Assembly (NCBI GenBank): GCA_947498125.1
Contig: CANMJH010000002.1
Span: forward strand, 625,001 to 689,000
DNA: 64,000 nucleotides
Origin: an uncultured Nioella sp.
GTDB lineage: Bacteria; Pseudomonadota; Alphaproteobacteria; Rhodobacterales; Rhodobacteraceae
Direction of reading: 5' to 3'
The notes beneath the pieces are model-generated. The model saw nothing but the letters and a program-made list of their open reading frames with translations, made no database searches and had not been told where the DNA came from. Positions 35,459 to 44,143 of the stretch are shown in pieces. The translations under genes and the position numbers were made by a program. Numbering within the stretch: position 1 is the stretch's first letter; each line of letters begins with the position of its first letter.

Positions 35459-35483
35459 ATGAAGCCGCCAATTTCGGCTTCAT
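35459..35483 (+). terminator. Weak hairpin after gshA
   Basis: The stem ATGAAGCCG (35459-35467) and CGGCTTCAT (35475-35483) has loop CCAATTT and lies 50 bases after the gshA stop. No T-run follows, so it may be a weak terminator or a leader structure of the next small gene, whose ribosome site GAGGA starts about 8 bases later. Confidence 0.35.
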
Positions 35484-35500
35484 AATTCCGAGGACACCCT

Positions 35501-35749
35501 ATGCGCGATTTCTTTATCAATTCCCTTGAAAAACTCATCACCGTCATTGTCGTCTTGATGATCGTAGGCGTGCTAATCGCCGCGGTCGTTTCGATGTTTA
35601 GCGCACAGGGCGGCTTTTTGTTGGGCGTCGGAGTTTTGATTTTTGGCGGGCTTTACGTCATCCTGATGGGCGGGATGATGTACCTCTTCTTGGGCATTTA
35701 TCATAATACCAAGCGTACTGCAGAACTGCTGGAAAGCCGCGCCGGTTAA
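35501..35749 (+). CDS. Small two-span inner-membrane protein
   Basis: The 82-residue protein has GAGGA before ATG 35501. Residues about 14-34 (TVIVVLMIVGVLIAAVVSMF) and 39-68 (GFLLGVGVLIFGGLYVILMGGMMYLFLGIY) form two membrane spans, with a short polar tail (HNTKRTAELLESRAG). This pattern is common in small conserved proteins of Rhodobacteraceae without known role. It overlaps the end of the convergent 97-residue ORF by 4 bases. Confidence 0.8.
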   Translation: MRDFFINSLEKLITVIVVLMIVGVLIAAVVSMFSAQGGFLLGVGVLIFGGLYVILMGGMMYLFLGIYHNTKRTAELLESRAG

Positions 35750-36039
35750 GATTGCACACGAAGGCACATTACAAAATCAATCACCTTCCCTGCGGGCATT
35801 TCGCAGGGAAAAAGTTTTGCTCCTGATTGAGTGCGATACAGGTTCATACTGATATAGCCCGTGCCGCCCAGCTCTTCCGCGACCAGCTTTTGACTGCCGC
35901 CTCCAGCAAATTCAGACTTCACGGCAACAAAAGTCTTTCCTTGCGCGACGCAGCGAAACCCACCGAATGGCAAGGCGTCGAAAGCCGTTAGAAAGCCTTG
36001 GGAAAGATCAGGTTTTTCGGCCAATCCGTGGTTCCTCAC
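35746..36039 (-). CDS. Small protein of unknown function, coupled to plsY
   Basis: The 97-residue ORF starts with GTG 36039 inside the plsY end (32-base overlap, different frame). Its sequence has normal protein character (LTAFDALPFGGFRCVAQGKT, FAVKSEF-like strand, LGGTGYISMNLYRT) and ends MPAGKVIDFVMCLRV. No family is recognised and no membrane span is present. The dense packing between two real genes and reasonable composition support it as real, but the start is uncertain. Confidence 0.55.
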   Translation of the reverse strand: MRNHGLAEKPDLSQGFLTAFDALPFGGFRCVAQGKTFVAVKSEFAGGGSQKLVAEELGGTGYISMNLYRTQSGAKLFPCEMPAGKVIDFVMCLRVQS

Positions 36040-36619
36040 CGCGCAACAGGCGTTCGATATTCGGGCGGTGACGGATGAAAACCAGTACTGCGAGCAATGC
36101 GGTCATCAATGCCGCTTCGGGCATTCCGAGCACAGCGATCCAGATCGGCGCAAGGGCGGCCGCAATCAAAGCGGACAGCGACGAGATGCGGAAAAGCCCG
36201 GCTGCGATCAGCCATGTCAGGCACGCAGCCAAACCGGCCGGCCAGAAAAGGGCCAGCAATGTGCCAAGGAAGGTCGCGACGCCTTTGCCGCCTTTGAACT
36301 TCAAATAGATTGGAAAGCAATGACCTAGAAATGCGGCAAAGCCCGCGACTTGGGCCGCATCTTCGCCCAGCAAGGCACGCGCGATCAGAACCGCTGCGCC
36401 GCCTTTACCCGCGTCGAGAACCAGCGTTAGCGCGGCGGCCAGTTTGTTTCCTGTGCGCAGCACATTGGTTGCGCCGATATTACCGGATCCAATCGCCCGG
36501 ATATCGCCAAGTCCAAAAACCCGCGCCATCACAAGCCCAAAGGGGACCGAGCCCAAAAGATACCCCGCCAGCCCGGCCAGCGCCAAAAGACCTGGTCCGT
36601 TTGTCAGCTCGGGGATCAT
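36008..36619 (-). CDS. plsY: Acyl-phosphate:glycerol-3-phosphate acyltransferase, PlsY
   Basis: The 203-residue membrane enzyme has five or more spans. Family motifs are YLLGSVPFGLVMAR, GSGNIGATNVLRTGNK and FKGGKGVATFLGTLLAL. With PlsX it makes lysophosphatidate, the first step of phospholipid synthesis. Its start overlaps the end of the pyrC-like gene by 4 bases, tying it to the pyrimidine operon. Confidence 0.95.
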   Translation of the reverse strand: MIPELTNGPGLLALAGLAGYLLGSVPFGLVMARVFGLGDIRAIGSGNIGATNVLRTGNKLAAALTLVLDAGKGGAAVLIARALLGEDAAQVAGFAAFLGHCFPIYLKFKGGKGVATFLGTLLALFWPAGLAACLTWLIAAGLFRISSLSALIAAALAPIWIAVLGMPEAALMTALLAVLVFIRHRPNIERLLRGEEPRIGRKT

Positions 36620-37905
36620 GCCGAGATCCGATCGAAAACAAGATCGCCGCTGACAATAGTCTTTAGGACTTTGCCTTGCATCAGATGTTCATCAAATGGT
36701 GTGTTTTTTGATTTCGACCTCAGGGTCCCGCGGTTCAGTTTGAATGGCGCGTCGGGGTCAAACAAAACCAAATCCGCCGGCGCGCCAACGTCCAAGCGAC
36801 CTTGCGCAAGGCCCAGCCGGTCTGCCGGGTTAAGCGCCATCGCGCGGAAAAGCTGGGGCAGGCTGAGATCGCCGGAATGATAAAGGCGCATCGCGGCAGG
36901 TAGAAGCGTTTCTAGCGCAACGGCGCCGCTAGCGGCAGCCTCATAAGGAAGGCGCTTGGATTCTTCATCCTGCGGGGTGTGAAAGCTGGAAATGACATCG
37001 ATCGATCCATCAGCGACCGCGGCAACCATCTCCTTGCGGTCGTCTTCACTGCGCAATGGAGGTTTAACCTTAAAAAAGGTCCGGTAATCGCCGACATCAA
37101 ATTCGTTTAACGTCAGATGATGAATTGAGATGCCAGCAGTTACATCGAGCCCGCGGGCTTTTGCCTGCCGAAGGGCTGGCAGAGCGATTGCAGTCGACAG
37201 GCAATCGGCATGATAGCGCGCGCCAGTCATCTCGACCAAAGCGAGATCACGTTCGAGCCCCATTCGTTCGGCAATCGGAGAGACAGCCGGTAGCCCCTTG
37301 AGCGAAGCAAACTTGCCTGATGTGACGGCTGCGCCGTCGCTTAGTCCCGGATCTTGCGGATGGGCGATGATCAAGGCGCCCAGGCTGCGCGCATAGGTCA
37401 TGGCGCGGGACAGGACTTTGGTCGTCGCCGTAACGGCATCGCAATCCGTAAAGGCAACCGCACCGGCATCCATCAAGAACCCGATCTCGGTCATCTCGCG
37501 CCCTTTGCGGCCCTTTGTCAAAGCGGCCATGGGCAGGACACGCACCGGGCTAACCTGCTCGCCGCGGCGGCGAACAAACTCCAGAACTTCAGGCGTGTCG
37601 ATGGCCGGATCTGTATCAGGCCGCGTTACCATCGTGGTTACGCCGCCGGCCGCCGCAGCGGCGCCAGCTGTGCGGATGGATTCCTTGTGACGCTCCCCCG
37701 GTTCGCAGGTTTTCACGCCGATATCGACGATGCCGGGTGCAAGACAGGCCCCGCCTGCATCGATTATGTCGCTGCCGGTCACGTCTGGTGCGGCGCCGTG
37801 GCCCTTGTCAGCAATCACGCCGTCCTGCACCAAAAGCCAGCCAAGGGCATCGGTGTCGGCGCTCGGGTCGATCAGACGTGCATTGGTAATAAGAAGCGAT
37901 GTCAT
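36616..37905 (-). CDS. Dihydroorotase-like protein without metal ligands (PyrC'/PyrX type)
   Basis: The 429-residue amidohydrolase-fold protein is clearly homologous to dihydroorotase (CLAPGIVDIGVKTCEPGE, HHLTLNEFD, LNPADRLGLAQGRLDVGAPA). The metal-binding HxH of active enzymes (DxHxHxREPG) is replaced by Gly and Lys in DIGVKTCEPG. The later His (in YHIAHxS) is Asp in YHADCLST, and the catalytic Asp before HAP is lost in ISSFHTPQ. It should therefore lack dihydroorotase activity. In several bacteria a similar inactive PyrC' is encoded after pyrB and supports the structure of aspartate transcarbamoylase. It lies downstream of pyrB in one overlapping operon. An active dihydroorotase should be encoded elsewhere. 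Confidence 0.88.
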   Translation of the reverse strand: MTSLLITNARLIDPSADTDALGWLLVQDGVIADKGHGAAPDVTGSDIIDAGGACLAPGIVDIGVKTCEPGERHKESIRTAGAAAAAGGVTTMVTRPDTDPAIDTPEVLEFVRRRGEQVSPVRVLPMAALTKGRKGREMTEIGFLMDAGAVAFTDCDAVTATTKVLSRAMTYARSLGALIIAHPQDPGLSDGAAVTSGKFASLKGLPAVSPIAERMGLERDLALVEMTGARYHADCLSTAIALPALRQAKARGLDVTAGISIHHLTLNEFDVGDYRTFFKVKPPLRSEDDRKEMVAAVADGSIDVISSFHTPQDEESKRLPYEAAASGAVALETLLPAAMRLYHSGDLSLPQLFRAMALNPADRLGLAQGRLDVGAPADLVLFDPDAPFKLNRGTLRSKSKNTPFDEHLMQGKVLKTIVSGDLVFDRISA

Positions 37906-38489
37906 CTGGTCTTGCTTTCCTTGTCTCGGGCGCGCGCCCGCAGGTCACTGCGCGCTTGATCCAAAAGGCTATAAACCCGGCGCGGATCGTCTATCTGTAC
38001 AAACCCGACCGGACCGGATTGCGTGCGGCGTGCCGTTCTGCGTTGGGATTGCGCAAATATGACCGAGCCGGGACTTCCGTCTTCTAAGGTAAGGCGCGGC
38101 ATATCGCGGATTTTGTAGCTTTCTAACGTGCGCTTGCCAAAGGCGTTGCGGGCGATAAACGCTTGGCGGCTGGTCAGCGTGTAATAGGTTTGGCTGCGCA
38201 GATACGCCTCAAAAATCAACCTTCCACCCAGCATCCAAAGCCCCATCAAAAGAAAGGGCACACCGAAGAGCGGAAAGAACCGAAACGGGAAGGGGATGTT
38301 CGACGCACCGGACATCATCTGCGCGGCCATGGCGATCCAAAAAAGCGAGAACCCCGTAAAGAACGCGCCCATCAGGGTTTGGGGGTTAAAAAGACCCCTT
38401 AGGTCAATGCGCGAATTGGGTTGGCCCTGCCAGAGGATTTCTTCACCCTCCGCGATCAGCCCTTCCCATCCCGACGCAATATTGCTCAC
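37902..38489 (-). CDS. Two-span membrane protein, PH-like, inside the pyr operon
   Basis: The 195-residue protein starts [17 protein letters not shown], the typical opening of bacterial PH-domain membrane proteins. It has two spans (about 40-58 and 70-92) and then a soluble part with [20 protein letters not shown] and [10 protein letters not shown], resembling the strand pattern of that fold. It overlaps pyrB and the pyrC-like gene by 4 bases each, so it is translated with them. Its role in pyrimidine synthesis, if any, is unknown. Confidence 0.8.
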   Translation of the reverse strand: MSNIASGWEGLIAEGEEILWQGQPNSRIDLRGLFNPQTLMGAFFTGFSLFWIAMAAQMMSGASNIPFPFRFFPLFGVPFLLMGLWMLGGRLIFEAYLRSQTYYTLTSRQAFIARNAFGKRTLESYKIRDMPRLTLEDGSPGSVIFAQSQRRTARRTQSGPVGFVQIDDPRRVYSLLDQARSDLRARARDKESKTR

Positions 38490-39442
38490 ACCATTACCCC
38501 TTGGGGTTTACGGGCAGCGCGCAGGTTTCGGGCCAGAAGGTCCATCGCAGCCATCCGCACAGCAACGCCCATTTCCACCTGCTCCTGAATGACCGAGCGG
38601 TTGATGTCATCGGCGATTGTGCCGTCAATCTCGACGCCGCGATTCATTGGGCCGGGATGCATGACGATGGCATCAGGTTTGGCGAGGGCCAGCTTTTCGG
38701 CGTCCAGCCCATAGCGGTGATAATATTCGCGTTCGGACGGAATAAAGCCGCCATCCATACGCTCACGCTGAAGGCGCAGCATCATGACGACGTCGGAATC
38801 TTTCAGCCCCTCTCGCATGTCATCATAAACCTCGACGCCCCAATCTGCTGCGCCAGAGGGTATCAAGGTTGGCGGACCAACCAATTTGACGCGGTTTTCC
38901 ATCTTACCCAGCAGGTGGATGTTCGACCGGGCCACGCGGCTATGGGCGATGTCCCCGCAAATCGCAATATTGAGGCGGTGCAGGCGACCCTTGGCGCGGC
39001 GGATGGTCAATGCATCCAAAAGCGCCTGTGTTGGGTGTTCATGCTTGCCGTCACCTGCATTCAGTACCGCGCAATTGACCTTTTGCGCCAAAAGATCGAC
39101 CGCGCCCGAATGAGGGTGGCGCACCACCAAAAGATCAGGATGCATGGCATTCAGCGTCAACGCAGTATCAATAAGGGTCTCACCCTTTTTGACCGAGCTG
39201 GTTTGCATCGCCATGTTCATCACATCGGCGCCCAGTCGTTTGCCTGCTATTTCAAAGCTGGCTTGGGTCCGGGTCGAGTTCTCGAAGAACATGTTGATCT
39301 GGGTTAGCCCGCGCAGCGCGTCGCTGGATTTTGCGTCCGACCGCTCTTTCTCGGCGTAAATATCAGCGAGATCGAGAATAGTGGTGATATCGGACTGCGA
39401 CAGGGGCTCGATCCCCAAGAGGTGACGTTGTGCAAAACTCAT
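38486..39442 (-). CDS. pyrB: Aspartate carbamoyltransferase catalytic chain, PyrB
   Basis: The 318-residue enzyme makes carbamoyl-aspartate. The carbamoyl-phosphate motif [13 protein letters not shown] (about 52-64) is intact. [39 protein letters not shown] and [12 protein letters not shown] complete the active site. It heads a minus-strand operon (pyrB, membrane ORF, pyrC-like, plsY, small ORF). No PyrI regulatory subunit is seen, which fits a class with an inactive PyrC partner. Confidence 0.97.
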   Translation of the reverse strand: MSFAQRHLLGIEPLSQSDITTILDLADIYAEKERSDAKSSDALRGLTQINMFFENSTRTQASFEIAGKRLGADVMNMAMQTSSVKKGETLIDTALTLNAMHPDLLVVRHPHSGAVDLLAQKVNCAVLNAGDGKHEHPTQALLDALTIRRAKGRLHRLNIAICGDIAHSRVARSNIHLLGKMENRVKLVGPPTLIPSGAADWGVEVYDDMREGLKDSDVVMMLRLQRERMDGGFIPSEREYYHRYGLDAEKLALAKPDAIVMHPGPMNRGVEIDGTIADDINRSVIQEQVEMGVAVRMAAMDLLARNLRAARKPQGVMV

Positions 39443-39504
39443 CGACCAACCTTTTTTCGCGTCATCTTGCGCGGGCTTATAGCAAAGGTAGGCGTGCTCG
39501 CAAG

Positions 39505-39939
39505 TCAGAGCGGCTTTCGCATCATCACCTTGTTGCCATCACGCGCCGTGATGGCCCAGCCCAAATGGGTATAAAGCCCGATATTCCCCGTCAGGTCTTT
39601 ATGGGTCGCAAGGCGCAGTTCGGTGGCGCCAGCCTCTCTCGCGGCCTCCTCGGCGTGTTGGATCAAAGCCTTGCCAAGGCCCAGCCCAGTTGCGGCCGGT
39701 GTAAGCGCCAGGTTTTCGATCTGCGCCCAACCTTGTCCGACCCGCACAACTATGCCGCCCAGAAGGCGTTCATCTTTTTCGGCGACAAAAACAGTTGCAT
39801 CACGAATGGCCTGATCGATGCCTTCGGAAACGGGCGGTAAGTTCAGGTCCATGTTGTCATACACCGCATAGGCCGCGCGGATTGCATCCGTCAATTGCGG
39901 CGCGTCGTGAAAGGTAGCGGGGCGAATGGTGGCTGTCAT
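39505..39939 (-). CDS. GNAT-family N-acetyltransferase
   Basis: The protein has 144 residues from ATG 39939. The acetyl-CoA loop is [20 protein letters not shown] (motif A, R/Q-x-x-G-x-G/A form) after [29 protein letters not shown] is the N-terminal helix pair, and [14 protein letters not shown] the closing strand. The acceptor is unknown. It is divergent from the uracil-DNA glycosylase gene and lies 62 bases upstream of pyrB on the same strand. Confidence 0.88.
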   Translation of the reverse strand: MTATIRPATFHDAPQLTDAIRAAYAVYDNMDLNLPPVSEGIDQAIRDATVFVAEKDERLLGGIVVRVGQGWAQIENLALTPAATGLGLGKALIQHAEEAAREAGATELRLATHKDLTGNIGLYTHLGWAITARDGNKVMMRKPL

Positions 39940-40043
39940 GCGCGTGAATCCTGTGAAGTCGCTTTGGGGCAAACGGCCCTAAACCGCGAGCACCGAAGCA
40001 TAGGGGCATTTACCTGGCTCACAAGGGCGCATAGCTTGGCCGC

Positions 40044-40829
40044 ATGAACGCGATCCCCGATTTTGATTCCGCTTTGGATATGCTGGCTTGGCAGGTTGAA
40101 CTTGGCGCCGACGAGGCGATCGAGGAGGAACCTGTCAATCGCTACGACTTGCCCGAGGCCGCGCCGAAGGCCAATTTGAAGGCACCTACGCCAAGCCAGC
40201 AGCCAGTTATTCACAAAGAAGAAGATATCGATGCGGTGGTTGAGGCGCGCAAAGCGGCGGCCTCTGCCGGGTCCTTGGAGGCGTTGGCGAGCGCAATGCA
40301 GGCGTTCCCGCATTGCGAGTTGCAACGCGGCGCGCAGAATTTCGTGTTTGCCGATGGGCTTGCTGCGGCTCGGGTGATGGTGGTGGGCGAAGCGCCGGGA
40401 CGCGACGAGGATATTCAGGGCAAGCCTTTCGTGGGCCGCGCGGGGCAGCTTCTGGACCGGATGTTTGACGCCATTGGGCTATCCCGCCAGGCCGAGGACG
40501 CTAAAGACGCGCTCTATATCACCAACATCTTACCGTGGCGTCCGCCACAAAACCGCGACCCAAGTCCCGAAGAGATGGCGATGATGCTGCCTTTCGTGAA
40601 GCGCCACATAGAGCTGGCCGCGCCAGAAGTGCTTGTGTTGATGGGGAATATTTCATGTCACGGCCTGCTAGGCCGGCGCGGCATTACACGCCTTCGCGGT
40701 CATTGGCAGGATGTGGCGGGGCGCTCCGCAATGCCGATGTTCCACCCCGCCTATTTGCTTAGAAACCCCGTTATGAAACGTGAGGCATGGGCGGATTTGC
40801 TCGAAATCAAAGCAAGGTTAAAATCGTAA
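40044..40829 (+). CDS. Uracil-DNA glycosylase, family 4-like without most cluster cysteines
   Basis: The 261-residue protein has an N-terminal about 85-residue acidic and Pro-rich extension. The UDG domain has VVGEAPGRDEDIQGKPFVGRAGQLLDR-type sequence (motif A GEAPGRDED) and the motif B-like MFHPAYLLRNP. Family-4 enzymes use four Cys for a 4Fe-4S cluster. Here the CxxC is FPHC, the third position is Trp in LPWRPPQNR and the fourth is not Cys, so only one of four remains and a cluster is unlikely. It removes uracil from DNA. Its stop is directly followed by the phosphoesterase ATG. Confidence 0.88.
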   Translation: MNAIPDFDSALDMLAWQVELGADEAIEEEPVNRYDLPEAAPKANLKAPTPSQQPVIHKEEDIDAVVEARKAAASAGSLEALASAMQAFPHCELQRGAQNFVFADGLAAARVMVVGEAPGRDEDIQGKPFVGRAGQLLDRMFDAIGLSRQAEDAKDALYITNILPWRPPQNRDPSPEEMAMMLPFVKRHIELAAPEVLVLMGNISCHGLLGRRGITRLRGHWQDVAGRSAMPMFHPAYLLRNPVMKREAWADLLEIKARLKS

Positions 40830-41423
40830 ATGCGTTTGCTGGCTTTCTCAGATTTGCATCATTCCCGGACCCGAGCCGAAGATCTGGTTTCTGAAAGCGA
40901 AGGGGCTGATCTGGTGCTTGGCGCTGGGGATTTTTGTAATATGCGCCAAAATTTGCCCGAGGCGATGAACTTGTTGGTGGGTCTTGGTGCCCCGATGGTG
41001 GTCGTGCCCGGCAATGCAGAAAGCGCCGATGAACTGAAAGACGCGTCACATGCAGGAACAACAATATTGCACGGTAGTGAAGCAACCTTTCAGGGGCGTC
41101 GTATATTTGGTTTGGGTTATGCTGTGCCCGTTACGCCTTTTGGCAGTTGGTCCTGTGATCTGACCGAGGCCGCTGCCGATCAGATGCTAAGCACGTGCGA
41201 TGCCTGCGATATTCTTGTCACCCATTCACCGCCCAAGGGCGTCGCGGATCTAACGTCGGCGGGGCAGTCGGTTGGCTCAACCGCCATTCTTGCCGCGATC
41301 GAGCGTTTGCAACCAAAGCTTGCGCTTTGTGGGCATATCCATGACAGCTGGGGTCAGACGGGCCTGATCGGCACCACGAAGGTGGTTAATCTTGGCCCGA
41401 CCCCGAACTGGTTTGAGGTTTAA
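40830..41423 (+). CDS. Calcineurin-like metallophosphoesterase
   Basis: The 197-residue protein contains the motif series of the family: LLAFSDLHHS (D-x-H), LGAGDFCN (GD), VVPGNAES (GN-A/H-E form), ILVTHSPPKG and LCGHIHDSWG. These bind two metals. Such proteins hydrolyse phosphate mono- or diesters; the substrate is unknown. ATG 40830 immediately follows the glycosylase stop codon, so the two form an operon. Confidence 0.88.
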   Translation: MRLLAFSDLHHSRTRAEDLVSESEGADLVLGAGDFCNMRQNLPEAMNLLVGLGAPMVVVPGNAESADELKDASHAGTTILHGSEATFQGRRIFGLGYAVPVTPFGSWSCDLTEAAADQMLSTCDACDILVTHSPPKGVADLTSAGQSVGSTAILAAIERLQPKLALCGHIHDSWGQTGLIGTTKVVNLGPTPNWFEV

Positions 41424-41426
41424 GTC

Positions 41427-42050
41427 ATGACAATAGATTTTCTGACGTTTCTTGCCTTTATTCCCGCGGCTGTCGCTTTGGTTCTGACGCCGGGAAATGA
41501 CATGATGTTTTGCCTTGCCCAAGGGATGCGCAGCGGTCCGCGCGCTGCAATAGCGGCCTCTGCTGGCGTGTCGACGGGCGGTATGATCCACGCGACACTT
41601 GCTGGTCTTGGTCTTGGCGTTTTGATTCAAAGCTTTCCTTGGGTATTTGGTGCGATCCGCTGGGGCGGCGTTGCCTATTTGCTGTTCCTTGCGTGGAAAA
41701 CGCTAAACAGCCCACTTTCCGACGGGGACGCCCCAGCGACACGTCCCGGCCGGGCCTATCGGGACGGGGTAATCGTCAATCTGTCTAACCCCAAGGTCAT
41801 CCTCTTCTTCCTGGCTTTCATTCCGCAATTCGTAAATGCCGAGGCACCGATCCTTGCGCAATTCCTGACCTTTGGCGGCATCATCTGTTTCGGTGCGTTT
41901 TTTGTGAATGGTGCGGTTGGCGTATTTGCAGGGCGTTTGGGACGGATCATGGCGCAAAACCATAGGGTTGAGTTGCGGCTCAGACGGGCGTCTGCTGGGA
42001 TCTTCGCCGCGTTAGCCGCCCGCATCAGCTGGGAGGCCAGCCGCGGATGA
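41427..42050 (+). CDS. LysE/RhtB-family amino-acid exporter
   Basis: The 207-residue membrane protein has about six spans. Family signatures are ALVLTPGNDMMFCLAQGMRS (about 17-36) and VIVNLSNPKVILFFLAFIPQF (about 110-130). It probably exports an amino acid or derivative to relieve overload; the substrate cannot be read. It lies three bases after the phosphoesterase gene and overlaps moaB by 4 bases. Confidence 0.92.
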   Translation: MTIDFLTFLAFIPAAVALVLTPGNDMMFCLAQGMRSGPRAAIAASAGVSTGGMIHATLAGLGLGVLIQSFPWVFGAIRWGGVAYLLFLAWKTLNSPLSDGDAPATRPGRAYRDGVIVNLSNPKVILFFLAFIPQFVNAEAPILAQFLTFGGIICFGAFFVNGAVGVFAGRLGRIMAQNHRVELRLRRASAGIFAALAARISWEASRG

Positions 42051-42589
42051 GTCGGATCGATGAGAGCAAAACCTTTATCCCGACCCGCATTGCCTTGCTG
42101 ACCGTCTCGGATACACGAGGATTTGATCAGGACGCGTCTGGAGACATTCTGCAGGGCCGCATTGAAGAGGCTGGGCACCAGTTAGCCGACCGCAAAATCC
42201 TTCGCGATGACCGCGATGAAATCGCCGCTCAACTGCGCCTATGGTGTGCCGATACTAACATCGATGTTGTTATCTCGACCGGGGGCACGGGCCTTACGGG
42301 CCGAGATGTCACGGTGGAGGCGCATCGTGATGTTTATGAAAAAGAAATTGATGCATTCGGCACAGTTTTCACCATGGTGTCCTTCCAAAAAATAGGCACA
42401 TCCGCCGTGCAATCCCGTGCGACGGGGGGCGTGGCGAACGGAACCTACCTCTTTGCGCTGCCGGGCAGCAAAGGGGCGTGCAAAGACGCGTGGGACGAGA
42501 TCCTGAAATGGCAGCTCGACTTTCGCCACATGCCTTGCAATTTCGTCGAAATTCTTCCGCGATTAGATGAACATCTGCGACGGAAATGA
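42047..42589 (+). CDS. moaB: Molybdenum cofactor biosynthesis protein MoaB
   Basis: The 180-residue MogA/MoaB-fold protein has ALLTVSDTRGFDQDASGD, VVISTGGTGLTGRDVTVEA (the MPT-binding loop) and YLFALPGSKGACKDAWDEIL, close to MoaB. It takes part in adenylation or handling of molybdopterin. It follows LysE with an ATGA overlap. A short AGGCC-TTGCTT-GGCCT-TTT hairpin (42605-42623) after it may be a weak terminator. Confidence 0.92.
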   Translation: MSRIDESKTFIPTRIALLTVSDTRGFDQDASGDILQGRIEEAGHQLADRKILRDDRDEIAAQLRLWCADTNIDVVISTGGTGLTGRDVTVEAHRDVYEKEIDAFGTVFTMVSFQKIGTSAVQSRATGGVANGTYLFALPGSKGACKDAWDEILKWQLDFRHMPCNFVEILPRLDEHLRRK

Positions 42590-42673
42590 AAACTTCAAAC
42601 GTGTAGGCCTTGCTTGGCCTTTTGGCTTGCAAGACTATCTAACACGTAACGCACGCAATAAAGGCCTGCATCT

Positions 42674-44143
42674 ATGCGCTTTTTTACTCGCTCGGTCATC
42701 GGGCTATTCCTGTTTTGCACGACAGTTGGGCTGCTTTTTGTAGCCGCGTGGCAGATTAACGAGGCGCGCGTGTCGCAAGGCGAAGAACGTGGACGCCCCG
42801 GGCAAGCGCGCGAGCGTGTGTTCACAGCAGAAGTCACGACGCTTGAATTGCAGGATGCTGTGCCTGTTCTGACGGCGTTTGGAGAGCTTCGAAGCCGCCG
42901 CACACTTGAATTGCGCGCCCCGGCAGAAGGCACAGTTTTGGAACTTGCCGCTGGATTTGAAGAGGGGGGCGCGGTTGAGGCTGGTGCCTTTTTGCTGCGC
43001 ATAGACCCCGCCGAGGCGCAATCAGCGTTGGACGTTGCGCAGGCCGATCTGAATGAAGATGAAAACAATCTGGCTGAGGCGGAAGCCGCCGTTATTTTAG
43101 CAGCAGAAGATGTCGGCGCCGCCCGCGTCCAGGCCGAACTACGCCACAATGCTTTGGCCCGCCAACAAGATCTGCTGGAGCGCGGTGTTGGCTCTGCAGT
43201 CGCGGTCGAAACCGCCGAACTGGCCGCTGCAGGCGCAGATCAGGCGATCTTGTCGCGCCGTCAGGCTTTGGCTGGTGCCGAGGCGAATTTGGATCAAGCG
43301 GCCAGTGCGCTGGAACGCAGCCGGATTGCGTTGGCACAGGCCGCGCGGGTTTTGGCGGAAACAGAATTGCGCGCTGAATTCTCGGGTGTTTTGTCGGATG
43401 TCGCCGTTGTTCAAGGCGGGCTTGTTAACCGCAACGAGCAGCTTGCAAGCTTGATTGACCCTGACGCTATCGAAGTCGCTTTTCGTGTGTCCACCGCCCA
43501 ATATGCTCGGCTTTTGACAGATGAGGGTCGGTTGCCCGACGCCGATGTCACGGTCCTTTTGGATGTGTACGGTGCCGACCTATCTGCGCCAGCGCGACTG
43601 ACCCGGGAAAGCGGGTCCGTGGCCGAGGGGCAATCTGGCCGTCTACTTTTCGCGGAGCTCACTGAGACACGCGGTTTTCGCGTTGGGGATTTTGTGACTG
43701 TGCAGTTGCAAGAGCCGGAATTGCGCAACGTCGCAATTGTCCCTTCAACGGCGTTGGACGCATTCAATCAAGTTCTAGTATTGGGAGAGAACGACCGTCT
43801 GGAAGAGGCGCAAGTGCAGCTGCTGCGCCGGCAGGGTGATGACATCATCATTCGCGCCCCGCCGCGTCTGGCAGGATCTGAAATTGTTGCAGTACGCGCG
43901 CCGGTTCTGGGCGAAGGTATCCGAATAAACCCCCTCAGGCCCACGCCCGCAGGCGCCCCGCAAATTGCCGAAGCGCCCGAGACCATCATTTTGGACCCTG
44001 AACGGCGCGCGCGCCTTGTCGCCTTTATCGAGGATACAAGTTTTATTCCCGAAGACGTCAAAGCGCGGATGCTTCTGCAATTACAGGAAGAAGAAGTTCC
44101 CATCCGAATGGTCACGCGGCTTGAAAGCAGGATGGGCGGATGA
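42674..44143 (+). CDS. RND efflux membrane-fusion (HlyD-like) subunit
   Basis: The 489-residue protein has an N-terminal membrane anchor (about 6-28, SVIGLFLFCTTVGLLFVAAW), then the lipoyl halves (ELRAPAEGTVLELAAGFEEG) and a long alpha-helical hairpin rich in Ala and Glu (about 115-220). Beta-barrel regions follow (LRAEFSGVLSDVAVVQGGLV). It bridges the inner-membrane pump to an outer-membrane channel. Its stop overlaps the pump start (ATGA). No outer-membrane TolC gene follows, so a channel encoded elsewhere must be used. Confidence 0.92.
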   Translation: MRFFTRSVIGLFLFCTTVGLLFVAAWQINEARVSQGEERGRPGQARERVFTAEVTTLELQDAVPVLTAFGELRSRRTLELRAPAEGTVLELAAGFEEGGAVEAGAFLLRIDPAEAQSALDVAQADLNEDENNLAEAEAAVILAAEDVGAARVQAELRHNALARQQDLLERGVGSAVAVETAELAAAGADQAILSRRQALAGAEANLDQAASALERSRIALAQAARVLAETELRAEFSGVLSDVAVVQGGLVNRNEQLASLIDPDAIEVAFRVSTAQYARLLTDEGRLPDADVTVLLDVYGADLSAPARLTRESGSVAEGQSGRLLFAELTETRGFRVGDFVTVQLQEPELRNVAIVPSTALDAFNQVLVLGENDRLEEAQVQLLRRQGDDIIIRAPPRLAGSEIVAVRAPVLGEGIRINPLRPTPAGAPQIAEAPETIILDPERRARLVAFIEDTSFIPEDVKARMLLQLQEEEVPIRMVTRLESRMGG

